Source: Pelargonium nanum
Taxonomy: Eukaryota; Streptophyta; Magnoliopsida; Geraniales; Geraniaceae
Assembly (NCBI GenBank): GCA_036897485.1
Contig: JAYMTF010000097.1
Location: forward strand, 1 to 54,225
DNA length: 54,225 nt
Direction: 5' to 3'
A program made the position numbers and the translations under genes. Below the pieces are notes generated by a model. That model did no database searches and was not told the DNA's origin. It was given only the letters and a program-made list of their open reading frames with translations. Positions 37,581 through 48,420 of this stretch are shown one piece after another; position 1 is the first letter of the stretch; each line of letters starts with the position of its first letter.

Positions 37581-37650
37581 CGCAGGGGTTTCGAACCTTT
37601 TATTATGCCAATTTTATAATAAAAACTCTGCTATCTGAGTCATAGACCCC
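37581..37650 (-). pseudogene. tRNA relic with intact D-arm
   Basis: On the minus strand GGGGTCT looks like a 5' acceptor strand and is followed by a D-arm ACTC/GAGT. Next comes an A/T-only anticodon region, TTT-TATTATA-AAA, and GGTTCGAAACCCC. The final ACCCC can pair with the 5' GGGGT only by consuming the T-stem, so a stretch near the 3' end has been lost. Confidence 0.3.
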
Positions 37651-38130
37651 AAGGGAAGTCTATCCTACTAAAATACTTGTAAAATGTTAAAAAATATAGG
37701 TATATAGTATAAATTTTTTGTATCAACTCTTTCTAGGTCAGTTTAATACAACCTAACATAAGTCCGAGTTTTAACATTATTCTATCCCAACTCGTTCAAA
37801 CAAAAAAGCTAAGCGGACAAATAAGTTACTAGGGTCATATAGGTTTCAAACCTGCTCTGGAAGCAAACAAGTAGTATATTTTACTATTTATTGGACTTTA
37901 TCTATCTGGTTTTATTTTTACGTTTCTCGTTATAATTTATATATAAACTTTATCACAGGGATCTGAAATTCATATTTATCAGTAACAATTAATTCCTAAT
38001 TTAGAGTATTGTCCGGAAATTGATTTAGGTAATCAAGATACTATCAAAAGGGAATATCGAACAAATACAAGAGGAAGCCTTTGACTAGGGTAAAATTTTA
38101 AGTATTTTTCCTTATTTGTAAGGCCTAGAA

Positions 38131-38160
38131 CCGTACGCGAAGCTTTTTTAGATTTCGGTC
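38131..38160 (+). rRNA. LSU rRNA-like segment (E. coli about 2580 region)
   Basis: GTACGCGA, GCT, TTTAGA and TTCGGTC occur in the same order as in the LSU peptidyl-transferase region (GTACGCGAGCTGGGTTTAGA...TTCGGTC). The differences are one inserted A, GGG changed, and ACGTCGTGAGACAG deleted. The missing part occurs alone at 18943-18956. Four ordered blocks make chance very unlikely. An alternative reading as the 3' strand of a group II intron domain V was considered and fits less well. Confidence 0.5.
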
Positions 38161-40403
38161 TAACCCTTGTGTTGAGCGAAAAGTCAATAATCAAATGTCC
38201 CAAACAATTGAGTTCTAATCAAAGAGTGGGTACTGAGGCTATTATCTAAACCGCTTATAGTATAGGATATATAAAATTTAGGGGGTATCCCCTCAAGTCT
38301 TAAACTTTTAATTCTCTGTATTTAACAGAGGGGAAACAATTATAATTACAGTAATCTAGATCGTATCCACGTTAACCTACTATTCTTTTACTTTATTCCC
38401 TTTAGTGTGTGCCTCTTATATTCATATAACGAAGAACTTTATTTTATCAAATTTTGTAGTTCTTAGAGTAGTTGTACGATACTATAGGTCAATGAGAATT
38501 CGGTACGGAATATTGTTAACAAAAGAGGTTCCTTTTTTTGAAATAGTTTAATTTACAGTATAAAGGAACTAAGGCGGTAACCGCAAGATAATAAAATACA
38601 AAAGTAACCCCTATATCTTAAGGACTTTTAGCAATTGAACTTAGTTAAGGCCTAATCAATGGGTTTACCATAAAAATCCAAAAGGACTAAACCTCTAGCA
38701 TATGGAGGATTTCTGGAATAACTAAATATAAATTTATAATAATATCTTGAACTAGGATACTCTACATACTAAATAAATGCAGTAAAAACTACTTCTAAAG
38801 AATAGAAAAATTCCCATTCTGAGACGCGCACACTGTGCAAAAAGAAAAACTCCTAGTTAGAATCTATTTCCTATCAGATATTGCTAAAGCTACCTTGTAA
38901 AAAAGATAGCCCACGTATTGTCATTTAAATCAATTAAGTAAAACCTATAGAGATAATATCCGTTTATTCAGTCTTGAATCAATCCTTTCTGCCGCGCTTA
39001 CAAAGTTTTTTTTGTAGGGGTAGACACAGAGTCACTAAGAATATTAACTTACCTTAAAAGCGAGTCGATAAGAATAGAGCTGGTTAAATTAAGGAGCGGA
39101 GTAATCCTTATGCAGAACATTTACATAAAAAAAAAAAAAGGATTCTTCTGTAGCATGATCCGCATAATGGATAATCCAGAGAAAGAAAAAAATACTTATA
39201 AGTGGGGTATGGAACCCTCATTATAAGAGTATAAAGACTTTTTCTAAGATATTTTACACTGCTTTTCAAAGGAAAATTACCAATGACCAACCAATATCTG
39301 ATATTCAAGCTTTTAGTATTTCTGAATTAGTATAGGGGGTCCCTACGTGCCTTTTTCATCATAGTAAATTGAAGACTTAAATTTATCAATATACGGTCAA
39401 GAGTTTATACTTTTTAGTGAATTACTATTAGCAAAAATGTCCTACTATACACGCTTTGTTTGCACCTTAATTACGGAAAACCTAACAGTTGACCAAGCTT
39501 AATGGCATACTCCCTATATGATATAAAGACTCCTCGATATAACGTATTTTTAAGCTAAAGTACGCTAAATTTAGCACACTTGCTTACTTTCTCATCAAGA
39601 CTTCGAAGGAATTTTCCAGGAACTTGCAGTTATTAGACTCGAGTTAACGAAAGCGTATAGATGTCTTAATAAAGTCCATTGTTTAAATAAAAGGTTTGCA
39701 CAGGCCCCTTTTGAAAGCTAAAATTAACGTCAAGTGTCTAGATCCTTAAATACTAACAACTAGAGGAATCCCAAAAATATATCATTTAAAAATTATAATT
39801 TAGAAGTTTTCGCGGCAGCTCATCAAGAAAACCAAAAGAAAGAGGGTATTTTTCGAGTATAACAACTAAAGAACCTAGTAGAAAGTAACTTTGATGCGAA
39901 AATTCCTAAATAAGACTCTTAACAAAGCGAAGTTTGGGGTGTAGTTGTTTTGCCCTTGTAAGTAAATTTGTCTATAAAAGCACTTACAAATTTCCATTAA
40001 TGAAGCCCTCTCAAAAGTATTATATAAGGTTCAATATGCGTGTCGTCAGGATAAGCCCCGAGAATCTAGAGTATTTTCTTTTTTTAGACTCTCTAAAAGC
40101 AAAGCAGGGTTACTTATTATCGTTATCGACGGGTCCTCTAGGGTAAACATAGACAGGAAAAAAACCTCTGTTGGTGCCCTTCACAAAGCATAAATTAGGT
40201 GTGGTATTAAGAAAAGGAATCCCAGTTTTCAATTTAAGATTAGAAAGAACCTAAATCCACCAACTAATCAAAGCTCTTGCTTAGTGTTAAGGCCACTCCT
40301 TTTAAAGTTTTATTACATTTTTTTATTAAGATAGAATTCCTATTAATTATATAGGTTCTTAAAGAAAAAATCTTGAATAATAGCACCGCCTGGAGCTTCT
40401 CTC

Positions 40404-40414
40404 GGGGGGGGGGG
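40404..40414 (+). repeat. Run of 11 G
   Basis: Eleven consecutive G in otherwise A+T-rich DNA, followed by TACC. A run of 13 A lies at 39127-39139. Length heteroplasmy or a sequencing-length error is likely here. Confidence 0.9.
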
Positions 40415-40832
40415 TACCTGAAGAATTAAATTATAGATTATAGTCAGTTTTTCTTAGTTAAGTTTTATTTCCTCTGTCTCAAGAATCCGGAATATCGTAC
40501 GAAGATAATAAAAGGAAGATTATTCAGATATCGGGCTTCGGTAGGATGGGTTTTTTCTTTTTAGAGTGAGTGGTTTCCTTGAGTTGGCTATATGATTTAG
40601 TCTCATAAAACTCCTGGTTTATGTAGCGGGAGTCGGCCCTCTAATTTATTTTAATTTTATCGGTAGAAGTATAACAAAGTTCTTGGGCTGGGAATTTAAG
40701 AAGCTTTAAAAGCGTTAACGCTAAGTTGATAATGTCTAAAATATGTAAGTCAGAGTTTCAAGCCCTAAAAATGAACTCAGGTTGTCGCATTGTAGCAAAG
40801 GGAATCCTTTATGGTGGGGTCTCGGGCTTTGG

Positions 40833-40911
40833 GCGCTACGTTGGAATTGAACCGTCTTTGGAACGAAACTAGAACTTCGGGTTCTTATTTCTATGTGCCA
40901 TTAAGCGCTAC
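40833..40911 (-). pseudogene. tRNA-like relic
   Basis: On the minus strand an AGAAC-CCGAA-GTTCT hairpin stands where an anticodon arm would be. It is followed by GACGG-TTCAATT-CCAAC, a poor T-arm. The direct heptamer GTAGCGC flanks the unit on both sides. No acceptor stem forms. Confidence 0.2.
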
Positions 40912-41145
40912 ATACATTACTTTTGGATTTTTGACACCAAGGGATAGGATTTCAAAACTACATCATATATAGACTTTTCTTGCATTCTACCCTAAATGAG
41001 TATCCGAGACAATTTACTTTATTAGGAGCTCCTTGGCCCCCGGATTTTACTACTAATGCTGTTGACTCCTCTTTATTATCATATCAGATAAAATTCCCTG
41101 TCCTTTTTTTTAGTATTGAGTACTTGACAGTAGCGCCTTGGGTAT

Positions 41146-41164
41146 ATAAATAATTCGCAATTTT
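41146..41164 (-). repeat. Inverted copy of the 17.97-kb tandem unit
   Basis: This 19-base stretch is the exact reverse complement of 17966-17984. By chance such a match is not expected in a window of this size, so it is a third copy moved and inverted by recombination or duplication. Confidence 0.85.
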
Positions 41165-42602
41165 ACAGTTTTCATAGAAAACCTACTAAGCAAGACATTT
41201 TTTTCTTTAAGCCGATATAGGAAAGGAACTGACATAAATATAAATACCGGGATCAGAGAATTCTTATACTATTTTTTCTTTTTTTTGAGCGCCTATAAGC
41301 TCCCTTCTATTGCCTATGCTTTCGCTTATCAAGAATCCTGAGACCAAAATTTGGGGAGTAATGACGGAATATATACCGGCGCAAGAGTATTAGGAGCTAT
41401 CGGTTTATCGCCTTGAATTTTATGAAAAGATGTTATCGACGGTTTCAGAAATGGCGTAAAAGGTTCAGTACTGTGTGCAAATTCTGCTGAGTAAGTTGTA
41501 ACTAAATTAGCCCTAAATTCTAGGCATAAAGGTGCTTGGATTCCTTTCAAATTAAGAAAAATATAAGTCTTTGTTTGTGCGGGTAACAAGCCTTAAGTGA
41601 CATAACCTTGCCCAACTCTTATATTTCTCCTTTATTAAGTATTAGTAATATATATAATATAACAGACTAATTACATATAAGGAAATATCCAGATATAAAA
41701 CTCTTAATAAATAAACGAACAGGCCTTGGCTTCTTTCAAAGTGGTCTCTGTGCTACCTTTAACCTAATAGTCTTAGGATATAAGCCCGCACTACTTGAGC
41801 AAGGTGTGCGCTCCTTAGAATTTCCTTAATTTTCTTTCGATTTCACTATAACGCTAATACATCTGATTATGGAATCCCCAAGATCATCACTTTGTTTTAT
41901 AGCTAATGTTTCTTGTATTTTACAATAAAACTGTATGGTAGGGGTCTCCTGAGAAACCCTTTTGTACTGCTCAAGACAATTTGGATAAAATATCCACTAA
42001 AGAAGACTTTCAAGACTTCGGAGGAGTCTTAAATTTGCAGTTAAAACCGCTTAATCTTTATCCTTTCTTAACTGTGTGGTTTCTCCAGGGGAGCTCTTAG
42101 GTTTATATACTAGCTGCTGTACTAATTATTTACAAGGGCTTATCTGATACCCTTCTTTTTGGTTAACTTTTCTCCCGCTGTATTAAACATTTAGCAATTT
42201 AGGGGCCCTATATTATTTTGTTTATCTTTAATAAGCATCCTTTTGCACTGGAATATATTTATTTTGAACCTCTCAGGTCCCTCTTCATAGGCGGCTTTTT
42301 TCTTTTATAAAGTGTATCAGCTACTTTTTGAGGAAGTTCCTTTAATTTGACAAATTAATGAGTACCCCGATTAAACGAGCTTCTCAAGGAACGCGAAAAA
42401 CTAACTCGAAGAGTAGCAATTCATATAGTGTTATAAGTGGGAACCCCGAAGTAATCAAAGAGTCCTAGTAACTGGCAGCTAAAATACTAAAGGAAGTCCC
42501 TGTTTGAAGTGCAGTTAATTATGAATTCCTACTCGCTTTTTATTTTATAGGAATATCGAGAAAGTTCGCACATTAATGAACCTCTAATTCCTCTTTAATC
42601 CT

Positions 42603-42685
42603 ACTGAGAAGCAGCCTAAAGAACGTTGTAATAGATTCCTGCTAGATACAAGTTCCTGAAAAGTCAATGTTTCAACGAGTTCTAA
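42603..42685 (+). rRNA. LSU rRNA-like segment (E. coli about 1090-1130 region)
   Basis: GAGAAGCAGCC, TAAAGAACG and GTAATAG follow the LSU sequence TTAGAAGCAGCC...TTTAAAGAAAGCGTAATAG, with about six bases deleted between the first two blocks. Beyond that, CCTG, GAAAA, ATGT, AACG and CTAA keep the order of LSU (CCTGCG, GAAGATGTAACGGGGCTAA) with small insertions. This is the longest and clearest rRNA-derived segment in the window, and the surrounding sequence does not continue LSU recognisably. Confidence 0.55.
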
Positions 42686-42937
42686 CTGGATTCTTTTATT
42701 TATAGAGGGGGAATCCCTTCTATCTACCTCCCGATCCACTTAACTGCATTTTGCACGAAAGAAGGTCTGGAAGAAATCGCTTTATAAATTGAACTTAGCA
42801 GATACTTAAGCTAGGGAAACCCTTACAGGTACAATAGGAGTTCTTTATAGTGTTTTATTGGATCCAGTATAAGCAAAAGTTTTGTTAAATTATAAATTAC
42901 AATTAAGCCAAGAGAAATAGAAGCTTGATCTTCTAGT

Positions 42938-42953
42938 TTAAGGGATTCCTTAA
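42938..42953. repeat. GC mini-palindrome
   Basis: TTAAGG-GATT-CCTTAA forms a perfect 6-bp stem with a 4-base loop. It belongs to the dispersed AGG-x-CCT family. Confidence 0.75.
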
Positions 42954-44383
42954 TTAAGTAAAGTATTACTAAAGCAATGCGGGGTATTCAAAAAGAGAAT
43001 ATTAAGAGCTGAGTGTGCTTCAACGAATACTTATCCCAGCTTATTTTATTGTAGAATTCTTTATCGAAGTACTTTTAACTTCAGTCTTACGAAGGGAACG
43101 TCCCCTTTTCTTAATTCAACGGGTCAAAATAGGTTTCCCCTTGATTGAAGCTAAAGTTTTTAGAGTTATTACGAGACGTATTCCTGCTTTTCTACAGAAC
43201 TTCTAGGATACCCCCTTTTTAAGTAAATCTATTTTAAACGAAAGAAACTCCACCTTTAGTATTAAAAGGAAAAAAGTCTTAAGAATCGTGCCTAACCTAC
43301 AACAAAGAAATTTCATTAGTTATAAGAAATCCTCGATAATAAGGGGTCCTGCTTTAGGTTCCAACTAAGGAAAGCTATTATATTAAAGTTAGTAGAGCCC
43401 TTTTTGATTACAAAATATCGCTTTTATATACCCTCATGTAGATCGCTGCTTAACAAACTTCTTCTACCCACCCATACTAACAATAAAACAAAGAAATGTG
43501 GATACTTTTTTTAGATAGGTATCTCAGAATTAGAAAATTAACAGGCTTTAGACTTTTCAGGGGTTTACTAAGTTCTTAAACTCTAGGGATTTACTTTTAT
43601 GACTGTAACTTAAAAGCAACAATTCAACGTAATATATATATCTTGACTTATTGTACAGTATTGATAAGTAGACTTGAACCCACGAGTGTCTCCGGTTTTC
43701 TTACTTGTGTTATGCGGGAATGCTTGTTTTATACCACCTATTTTTATAAGTTGTTTGCTTTGCATGAAGGTTTCTCCTTTCTTTGTTTTTTATCGAGGCA
43801 ATAAGCAGGAATATCTGGATTCCCAGGGGTTAGATAATATGTTGTCGACTCTCAAGTAAAGAGCATTTGCAGTTACAAGGTACTTAAATAATAAGGGATT
43901 ATTCAAGTATCACAAGAAAAAATTTAAGGTAATCGAAAGGGGTTTCAAATCCTAAATAAAAAGAGTAAAATACCGGAATTGTACGAGGTAAGCCAGCTTT
44001 TCTGCTGTTAATGTTACTAGGCCTCTTTCAAAGATTGAGATTAATAGTTACAAATTATGGGTTACTATAACCTAATAATACTTAATTATATATAAGCCAA
44101 GTTTTCATTGGAGAATTCCCTAAAGTTAGGTTTTACATGTTATAAAGCGACTCTACTTTTATTCAAGAAAAGCATACCAGCAAGCTTCAAAAATAGTGAA
44201 GAATTTAGATAGCAGGAATTCGATAAATAAGTATGTTCAGTAGTTTCTGTTGTTGAATGCTTTTGCCCTTTAATTTTATTAAAAAGTATCCCTTGTATAA
44301 AAACAGCTTTTTAAGAAATTATTCTCTTTCAAATGGGTCTTCTCTTAAAAGGGTTTACTCAAGAAAAAGTTATTTGATAGGCT

Positions 44384-44409
44384 TTAGTAAGTGTAATTAG
44401 TAAGTGTAA
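44384..44409 (+). repeat. 13-bp tandem duplication
   Basis: TTAGTAAGTGTAA occurs twice without a gap and without a mismatch. Confidence 0.95.
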
Positions 44410-45559
44410 GAAGTCCTAACCACAAGCTTTAAAGCATTAGTACTCAATTTAGTACAAAAGCAAATTTTATGTATTCCCTTTATCCGAGATTCCTAAATAT
44501 TGACTAAACCCTTTTTGTTCCATAATAAGGGACAAGCCTTAGCACTCTAGTAAATCCTAGTCGAAAGCCCCACCCTTTTATAAAAACAAAAGGAAATTGG
44601 GACTCCTTCGCGTAGGTTAGTATTATTTTCTCTGATACAAGAGTTCCGGTAAGCCGTGTATAGTTTAAATCCTAGATAAGGACCTTAAAAGTACTATATA
44701 AATCTTTACTATATCAATTTCAGTGTATGCTACAAGCGAGGGGTATGTCATAAGAATTCGCTCGAGTTTATTATATACCTAATTAACAAAAGGCTGGTTT
44801 ACACTTGATGAAGACAAAGGAATAACTCGTTTTATACTTCTTACTTATATGACTTTACTTGGTATAGGGAAGCTTTAGCTCATATTCTCGAAACTGAACA
44901 AATTAATGTAATATATTCCTCAAGAACCGGTCTAATGAGTTATTAGTATTTCTAAGTTTTAGGTTAAACTTTCTTTTGAAGAGTTAGCTTCTATTTAATA
45001 TTCTAATACTCTATAAATTTCTAGACTCTTGAAAGTCAGTAAGTGTAGTTCTTCCTTTCAAGTTCCCTCAAACCCGAGGTCTTTTATGTTCTCAATAGTA
45101 AAATGCCGGGTGTCCAACAAGAGGTATCTCCTCACTTTGTGCAATAACCCAAGTTTGCATTATTAGTCTTACTTTACTTAGGCCAACCCAGGTGTTCTTG
45201 ATCTAAAGCCCTCTTAATTAAGGAATTAAAGGTGCTTTTATGACAAAAATATTCCAAAGTCTCTCGCTTTTATAGGACCTCAAAGATTTTTCTTAGTGCT
45301 TTTAGGAAATTATGCCTCCCTTATTATAAAATCCTTATAAAGGTAAAGGGGCAGCCTATTCTTTCTTTTTTGACTTAGTTAGAACCAAAGATATAAAACC
45401 TTTAGTATGTATACAAGAACTGAAATAATTTAATTTAACGTCATAGTTTTCTTTTTTATTATTTAATGAAGAACCTTAGTTATGCAAAGAGGCAGGGGTA
45501 GAGTTTTTCATGGAATCCGGAACAATAACCCGAGAAAACTATAGGAGACATATCATTCC

Positions 45560-45579
45560 TAATATACAATAATATACAA
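45560..45579 (+). repeat. 10-bp tandem duplication
   Basis: TAATATACAA occurs twice without a gap and without a mismatch. Confidence 0.9.
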
Positions 45580-45640
45580 ACTTGCTTGAACTTACCGGGA
45601 TTCTCTTTCCCTTAATAAAAAGGAGTTTAAACAAAAATAC

Positions 45641-45659
45641 GGGTATCTAAACTTGTTTG
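45641..45659 (-). rRNA. SSU rRNA-like motif (E. coli about 780 region)
   Basis: GGGTATCTAA-ACT-TGTTTG matches the complement of the SSU 780 site (GGGTATCTAA-TCC-TGTTTG) at 16 of 19 positions without gaps. The related motif at 37140 shares ATCTAAACTTGTT with it, so these two are also copies of each other. Confidence 0.45.
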
Positions 45660-46242
45660 TCAGTAAACTTTCCTAATTGAGAGAGTAGGTAACCTTTTCA
45701 TTTCAAGCTAAGAGTAAAAAGCACTAACTAATAAGTATCCGTAAAATCTTAAATTTCTAATATTATTGATCTCTAAAGATATATAAAGTAAATACTACTA
45801 TACGATTAAGTTAAAGTCGCATAAAGGCAAAGGCTTAGAGGATTTACGAGATTAAGAAGGCTCAAAGTAAGCTAGCATAACTCAAAAGTTCCAGGTTCTA
45901 AGTATAAGCAAAATCCACTCCTTCTTGTTCAGAGAAAAGTATGAATGAAAGTAAATTGACTACGGAGCCCTTAAATGAGCCTCTCCCTATGATATTAACA
46001 TACGGAGTCTTGAATGTGCCCGGTTAGGCCTTCCACTTTAATTTCTATTCGTAAGTAACTTAGAGTAACATGTCGCAAAAACCCAGGGCCTACTTGTGAT
46101 AGGAGAATCCTCTATTTATTATATTTCAGAATGACTTATTTGGGAGGATACCTAGATTGTTTTTTAGTTGTTAAGGGAGATTTTTCTTATTCCATGTTGT
46201 TATTACTACAGAGATGAGTACGCCTTAGTGAGATAATAGAGA

Positions 46243-46328
46243 GTTACTCTTCGCGACTGGAACGTAGTTAAGGAGGGTAAGGTATTCTAGTTTAAGGATA
46301 GTACAGTCATACCTTATAACCAACATCT
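46243..46328 (+). repeat. Diverged repeat B, copy 1
   Basis: GTTACTCTTC, GACTG, GGTATT, CATACCTTA and AACCAAC, ending in CATCT, are shared in order with 53355-53439. It opens the T/C-rich block running to about 46.6 kb. Confidence 0.65.
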
Positions 46329-46597
46329 ACTGCTTACTTTCTTACCTCTTACTCAGAGCTATTTATACCTGCTGTATTGGTTGTACTACTCTCTTACAGG
46401 GACATATAACCTTCTTCAGAGCTTTAACTTTCTTATTCTGTAAACCTTTTGTTAGTCGTAGCAGTCCCGCGGGCTATACTCTTCTTGTGGGTCCTCCATG
46501 TCTTATTACCTGTAGCTATTAGCTTACTGTGTGTAACCTGTCCTTATTGTAGCTATCCTGCCTATTGTATTCTTAAAAGGAGTTCTATATTACTTAG

Positions 46598-46834
46598 ATT
46601 ACATTAGTATTAGTTAGTACAGTCTTAATAGGTATATTTTTAGTTCTATTAGATGTTATAGGATTGGTATCTTCCTACTGGAAAACTGCTCAATATACAG
46701 CTGAAACTTTACTACTCCAATTAGCGAGGCTTATAAAATGGGGTTCTAAGAAACTTAATATAAAAAAATGTATGAGTGGCATACTCCCACGGGACCGGTT
46801 TCGGACTGGCAAACAAAAGCTAATAGTTAGTTAA
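46598..46834 (+). CDS. Hydrophobic open frame with basic tail (doubtful)
   Basis: There are 78 sense codons between TAG (46595) and TAA (46832), with no ATG until residue 56. Residues 1-24 form one clear membrane span (LVLVSTVLIGIFLVLLDVIG). The rest is amphipathic and Lys/Arg-rich (LARLIKWGSKKLNIKK, then DRFRTGKQK). This is a plausible single-pass protein design, but I recognise no family. Nucleotide similarity to about 52.12-52.16 kb (AGTCTTA, TTTTAGTTCTATTA) places it in the repeated domain. Chance openness at this length is common here. Confidence 0.2.
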   Translation: MTLVLVSTVLIGIFLVLLDVIGLVSSYWKTAQYTAETLLLQLARLIKWGSKKLNIKKCMSGILPRDRFRTGKQKLIVS

Positions 46835-47196
46835 AGGCTCCAAATAGGTGCGTCCTCTTATATTTTACTTGTCAAAGCTGGATTCATTTTATACCGGGGC
46901 AACCCCTCTTCTAGTCTCTTTCGTTTTTGTTGTTGATTCTTCTGCTAACGGATAGGCCACCCCATTTTATCAAGAAATAAAGTAAATATAAGTAAAGAAA
47001 TCCTATAATTCGGAAAAAGCCTATAATCTTAATCCTTTTTCCCCAGTCCAATTACTAAAATAAAATTTAAAAGCCAGAGATTACCCATAAAAAGAAGAGG
47101 ACAGCTTGGAATGTAAATCTAGTAATGTCAAGAAGCAAAATTTAAGTAGAGGTTGTAGAGTCACTTTAAATAAATTCCACTGTTTGCCTTAAACTA

Positions 47197-47252
47197 CTCC
47201 AATCCAAGACTTGAACCCACGACCAGCACAACTTAACGTTAATGCTCTAACC
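47197..47252 (-). pseudogene. tRNA-Asn-like relic
   Basis: On the minus strand GGTTAGAGC, a middle part containing GTTAAGTT and then GGTCGTGGGTTCAAGTC with end TTGGATTGGAG resemble the 3' part of trnN-GUU (GGTCGTAGGTTCGAATCC, TTGGGGAG). The acceptor 5' strand is missing and the T-stem has one Watson-Crick pair plus wobbles. Confidence 0.35.
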
Positions 47253-48365
47253 TTCAATAAAGGATCCTCTTTTGCCTTACCTTAATGAATAATTAAGACA
47301 ATACCACAATGTCTCAACCCCTTTACTAGACATGTTTCGGAGTCTCTTTAGAACCAGTAAATATAGTACTCCCGAGTCCAGAGCTTACTATCAGAGACGC
47401 TTAATCTCTACTTTTTATCCGATAGATAACTAAATAATACATAACATGTAAAAATAACTTTAAATCTAAGGTGGAAAGAGCAAGGGGATCCCTCTGGTGT
47501 TTACTATAAACCTAAGATAAAATTTATAATCAGTGTAACTCTCGAATACAATTAACTAATAATACTTAAAACTATCTTATAATAAAGAAATGTACAATAA
47601 ATTGCGGAATACATTTTCAGGTTCGAACCCTAATTCAATAGCTACCCTTTTATGAACTTACCACTACAAAAGGGAGCTCTTCCAATGACTAGGTGACAAA
47701 GCAAACGCTTAAGAGAAGCCGGCAAAATAGGGAACTTCCTTACCTTATTGCTAATTTACTAATAGGCCGCTACAAACAAGGAAGCCTGGGGTTCTTCTCT
47801 ACTAACTCTGGAAAAACCAGAGCTTCTCTAAAAAGTACTTGAACTCTCTTAGATGAACTTGTATAACGTATTTAATAAGGGAGCTTTTGAATAAAAAGGA
47901 GCAATCTATGAGGCAATCTTCACTTCACATCGCGGATAGTATCTAAGCATAGGTCTAATATATTAGAGTGATCCCCGGGTCCCGAAAACCTGGATACAGA
48001 AAAAGTTAGAGTATTCGCAGTCTTTATTTACAAGCTAAGTAGTCTAAGGTTTTAAGAGAGTTCTTATAGTTTATGCTCGAAATGAGACCCATTCCTACCC
48101 GCCCAAGTTTAAAAGGGTGCTGCGCCCAGTGGTTTGTCCGTAATTTGCCTCCTTTTGGCTGTGCGGACTACTTTTCTATACAATTCCGAACCAATTGAAA
48201 CAAAAACCGAGTCTAAAACTTATCTATTTATATAGTAAGAGTACCTCTGTCCTTACACTCTTTTAGTAGCTAGTATATAACTCTTATTCATTTCTTACTA
48301 TAAAAAAGAGCGCTGTAAACTGAAAAAACATACTAAACTAGACATAATATAGCAGAACCTAAGAA

Positions 48366-48420
48366 GGATATAAAAGGACTTGAACCTACGCCATATCAAC
48401 GGATTCATAGATGCTCTACC
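48366..48420 (-). pseudogene. tRNA relic
   Basis: On the minus strand GGTAGAGCATC is followed by GGCGTAGGTTCAAGTCC. The T-arm GTAGG-TTCAAGT-CCTTT has four pairs including a wobble. The anticodon and acceptor stems do not form. Confidence 0.3.

Larger units (their letters stand above)
30967..46242. other. Gene-free stretch
   Basis: Fifteen kilobases without an intact gene. Listed separately are rRNA-like segments (33228, 37140, 38131, 42603, 45641), tRNA relics (33721, 37581, 40833), tandem duplications (34770, 44384, 45560), an 11-G run and an inverted copy of a 19-bp repeat. The 86-codon minus frame at 41329-41589 (TTG start) is the longest here and has no recognisable motif. The 35783-36031 and 43015-43206 frames are judged fortuitous. 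Confidence 0.55.

Noticed and set aside
38128-38163. Group II intron domain V on the minus strand (GTACGGTTC)
   Set aside because: Only the 3' strand of the helix matches; the same bases are better explained as LSU rRNA on the plus strand.
41329-41589. 86-codon minus-strand open frame
   Set aside because: It has no signal peptide, membrane span or family motif I can name, starts with TTG, and its length is within chance for this composition.
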